Below, piece by piece: positions 55,540-57,295 of a DNA stretch of 57,295 nt. The translations under genes were made by a program, and so were the position numbers. Within the stretch, counting starts at the first letter, position 1. The number at the start of each line of letters is the position of its first letter. The stretch spans positions 1-57,295 of the forward strand of contig CAMBRG010000008.1 of the NCBI GenBank assembly GCA_945869845.1, written 5' to 3'. The notes beneath the pieces were generated by a model that saw only the letters and a list, made by a program, of their open reading frames with translations, was not told where the DNA came from and made no database searches. Source of the stretch: Opitutus sp. GAS368 (GTDB taxonomy: Bacteria > Verrucomicrobiota > Verrucomicrobiia > Opitutales > Opitutaceae).

Positions 55540-55785
55540 ATGCCGAAATTCGCCGCCAACCTCACCCTGCTCTCCACCGAGGCGCCCTTCATGGCACGCT
55601 TCGCTTTGGCTCGCGCGTCCGGTTCCGCCCACGTCGAGGATCTGTTTCCCGCTGCTTTCAAAGCCGGGGAACTGAAAACCGACCTGACAAAGCACAGTCT
55701 GCAGGAAGTCCTCTTCAATTTGCCCGCCGGCGATTGGGCGGCTGACGACGGCCCGAACGATCACTTCACTTGTAACCGATTTTGA
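55540..55785 (+). pseudogene. hyi: Truncated hydroxypyruvate isomerase N-terminus
   Basis: 81 codons, MPKFAANLTLLSTEAPFMARFALARASGSAHVEDLFPAAFKAGELKTDLTKHSLQEVLFNLPAGDWAADDG, are the clear N-terminal third of a cytosolic hydroxypyruvate isomerase (about 260 residues); the NLPAGDWAA motif is diagnostic. It then stops, with no trace of the C-terminal two thirds before the next gene at 55851. The start is intact, so a truncated peptide could still be made. The rest of gap 55344-55850 has no other recognisable gene. Confidence 0.75.
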
Positions 55786-55850
55786 GTAGGTGCGTCTGAG
55801 CACCGCTAGGCGCTCACGTCGCCCGAATCCTCACTGTTCAACCACGCATC

Positions 55851-57164
55851 ATGAATTCCGACCTTACCGCCTTCGCGCCCAGCCGCCGCCATTTCCTGCG
55901 GGCCACCGGCATCAGTCTTGCCCTTCCCTTGCTGGAATCTCTCAGCGGACGCGTCTTCGCCCAAAACTCAGCCGTCGGCGCCCTGCCCGGCAAAGCGGCC
56001 GGCACGACCCGGCCCAAGCGCATGGTGTGCGTCGGCAACATGCTCGGGTTTCACCCGCCGACGTTTTTTCCCACCCAGACCGGCCGCGACTACGAACTGC
56101 CCACCGTTCTCGAATTTCTCCAACCGCTTAAGCCAGAGGTCTCCATTTTCTCCGGCCTCGATCATGGCGTAAAAGGCGGGCACTTCGCGATCAGCTCATT
56201 TCTGAGCGGCGTGCGCACGGCCGATGCGAAAGGGATGCCCGAGGGCAACCTCACCCTCGACCAACGCGCGGCAGAGACGATGGGCGGCGCCACGCGGTTC
56301 TCATCGCTCGCGCTGGGTTCCGAGAGCGGGATTCATGGCGGTTGCATGATGTCGTGGACGCGCAGTGGCACCCGCGTGCCGCCCATCAGCACACCACGCG
56401 AACTTTTCCGAAAACTGTTTGTGTCAGACGGTGCCGCGCAAATCGCGAGCTCGACGGACCGCCTCAATCTCAAGGGCTCCATCCTCGACGCGGTGCAAGG
56501 CGACGCAAAATCCCTCGAACGTCACCTCGGCCAGCGCGACAAAGAGAAGCTCGAAGAGTATTTCACGTCGGTGCGCGACGTGGAGAAGCAGATCGAACTG
56601 CGCCGCCAGTGGGCGCACGTCCCGAAGCCCGATCCAAAAATGAAAGAGCCCAACAACAAGGGCTTCGTCTCCGACCTCCCGCTCATGTATGACCTGATTG
56701 CGCTCGCGCTGCAGACCGACTCGACCCGCATCGCGACGTTCGAGATCGGCGGCGACTTCGAGGCCAATGCCTTCGGACTGAACGGCGGGTATCATGCCTT
56801 TTCCCATCACGGCCAACGTCCAGAAGCGATCGCCGCTCTCATCAAGATGGAGCGTTATCAAGTCGAACAGTTCGCCCGCTTCCTCACCAAACTTCGGAGC
56901 ACCGCAGACGGACCCGGCAGCCTCTTGGATCATTCTATGGTTCTTTTCGGCAGCGGCATGGGCAACGCCAACTCCCACACCAACGGGAATCTCCCGGTCA
57001 TTTTTGCCGGCGGCGGCTTTAAGCACGGCGAGCACAAAGCCTATCCGGAAAAAGGCCTCGGCCGGCAGCCGCTGTGCAATCTTTATTTGTCCATGCTTCA
57101 GCGCTTCGGTCTCGAGGTGAACAAATTTGGCACCAGCACCGGCCCCCTCACTGGCCTCACATAA
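55851..57164 (+). CDS. DUF1552 family protein with Tat signal
   Basis: 437-residue exported protein of the DUF1552 family (PVC bacteria). The Tat leader is SRRHFLRATGISLALPLLES; family features include RMVCVGNMLGFHPPTFFP, ELPTVLEFLQPLKPEVSIFSGLDHG, LDQRAAETMG and FGSGMGNANSHTNGNLPVIFAGGG. Members are usually next to cytochrome-bearing DUF1592/DUF1588 proteins, so the gene that starts at 57200 may be such a partner. The function is unknown; by analogy with DUF1501 it belongs to the alkaline-phosphatase-like group. Confidence 0.92.
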   Translation: MNSDLTAFAPSRRHFLRATGISLALPLLESLSGRVFAQNSAVGALPGKAAGTTRPKRMVCVGNMLGFHPPTFFPTQTGRDYELPTVLEFLQPLKPEVSIFSGLDHGVKGGHFAISSFLSGVRTADAKGMPEGNLTLDQRAAETMGGATRFSSLALGSESGIHGGCMMSWTRSGTRVPPISTPRELFRKLFVSDGAAQIASSTDRLNLKGSILDAVQGDAKSLERHLGQRDKEKLEEYFTSVRDVEKQIELRRQWAHVPKPDPKMKEPNNKGFVSDLPLMYDLIALALQTDSTRIATFEIGGDFEANAFGLNGGYHAFSHHGQRPEAIAALIKMERYQVEQFARFLTKLRSTADGPGSLLDHSMVLFGSGMGNANSHTNGNLPVIFAGGGFKHGEHKAYPEKGLGRQPLCNLYLSMLQRFGLEVNKFGTSTGPLTGLT

Positions 57165-57199
57165 ACGTTTTCGGACCTCCTGATTCCCGCTCAAGACCT

Positions 57200-57295
57200 A
57201 TGCTTCGTTGCTCGCTCCTCTTCTCCGTCGTGCTGCTCGCGACGACGGCAACCCCGGTAGCTGCCGCGTCCAGCGACGCGGTCGTAAAAAGCTTC
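57200..57295 (+). CDS. Start of a secreted protein gene (truncated by window end)
   Basis: 32 codons from ATG 57200 encode MLRCSLLFSVVLLATTATPV and then AAASSDAVVKSF, a classic signal peptide with an AxA-type cleavage site. The window ends here. From its position after DUF1552, a cytochrome c/DUF1592-type partner is expected, but no domain is visible yet. Confidence 0.6.
   Translation, partial: MLRCSLLFSVVLLATTATPVAAASSDAVVKSF

Noticed and set aside
1..57295. CRISPR array or prophage
   Set aside because: No regularly spaced direct repeats, Cas, integrase or phage structural genes were seen.

Overview
The window is a GC-rich bacterial chromosome segment, most probably from Verrucomicrobiota, family Opitutaceae. 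That placement is inferred from gene content: planctomycete-type cytochrome c/DUF1549/DUF1553, DUF1501 and DUF1552 proteins, Tat-exported oxidoreductases and isomerases, and several SusD-less TonB receptors whose plug is preceded by an L-[ST]-x-F-x-V box. Core genes (rpsB, tsf, ftsY, nusB, ribH, trxB, suf genes, two tRNA-Ser) show ordinary chromosome rather than a plasmid or phage. No CRISPR array, rRNA, prophage or transposase was seen.

Region by region. 0-8 kb: a PSD1-type cytochrome/DUF1549/DUF1553 protein overlaps a DUF1501 protein, then comes a TonB receptor; the first gene and the receptor carry a similar 5' leader. 8-15.3 kb: a leftward TonB receptor with a periplasmic coiled-coil extension, then a SulP anion transporter and a sulfatase. 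15.3-18.3 kb: leftward DUF2851 and NYN-domain genes, and rightward SPFH protein plus a tiny membrane protein and tRNA-Ser(UGA). 18.3-24.7 kb: leftward operon GT39-like/GT2/ApbE; leftward operon DoxX-like/Gfo-Idh-MocA/discoidin-like; tRNA-Ser(CGA); DUF983. 24.8-26.3 kb: rpsB-tsf. 26.8-31.6 kb: a Fur-family regulator with two operator-like palindromes, then sufC-sufB-sufD-sufT. 31.9-35.7 kb: TonB receptor overlapping an exported class V aminotransferase. 35.9-37.8 kb: ribH-nusB and ftsY. 38-41.9 kb: a frameshifted response-regulator remnant, a secreted repeat protein of unknown role, trxB, and a VanY-like peptidase. 42.5-46.5 kb: a SET-domain methyltransferase with a post-SET motif, rlmF, and a fused MFS/spermidine-synthase-like protein. 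46.6-55.3 kb: a FecI-FecR-FecA-like signalling unit running directly into a PhoD-like phosphatase and a Tat-exported hydroxypyruvate-isomerase-like protein. 55.5-57.3 kb: a truncated hyi, a DUF1552 protein and the start of another secreted protein.

Functional reading. Two units are coherent modules. The Fur/suf block looks like metal- or redox-controlled Fe-S assembly, with the cysteine desulfurase encoded elsewhere. The sigma/anti-sigma/receptor/phosphatase/isomerase run looks like substrate-induced scavenging of a phosphorylated compound, and is the best candidate for an undescribed system. Three copies of a palindromic, transposase-less element (277, 248 and about 108 bp) sit in intergenic gaps, and several gaps hold decayed genes, so the accessory parts have been rearranged.
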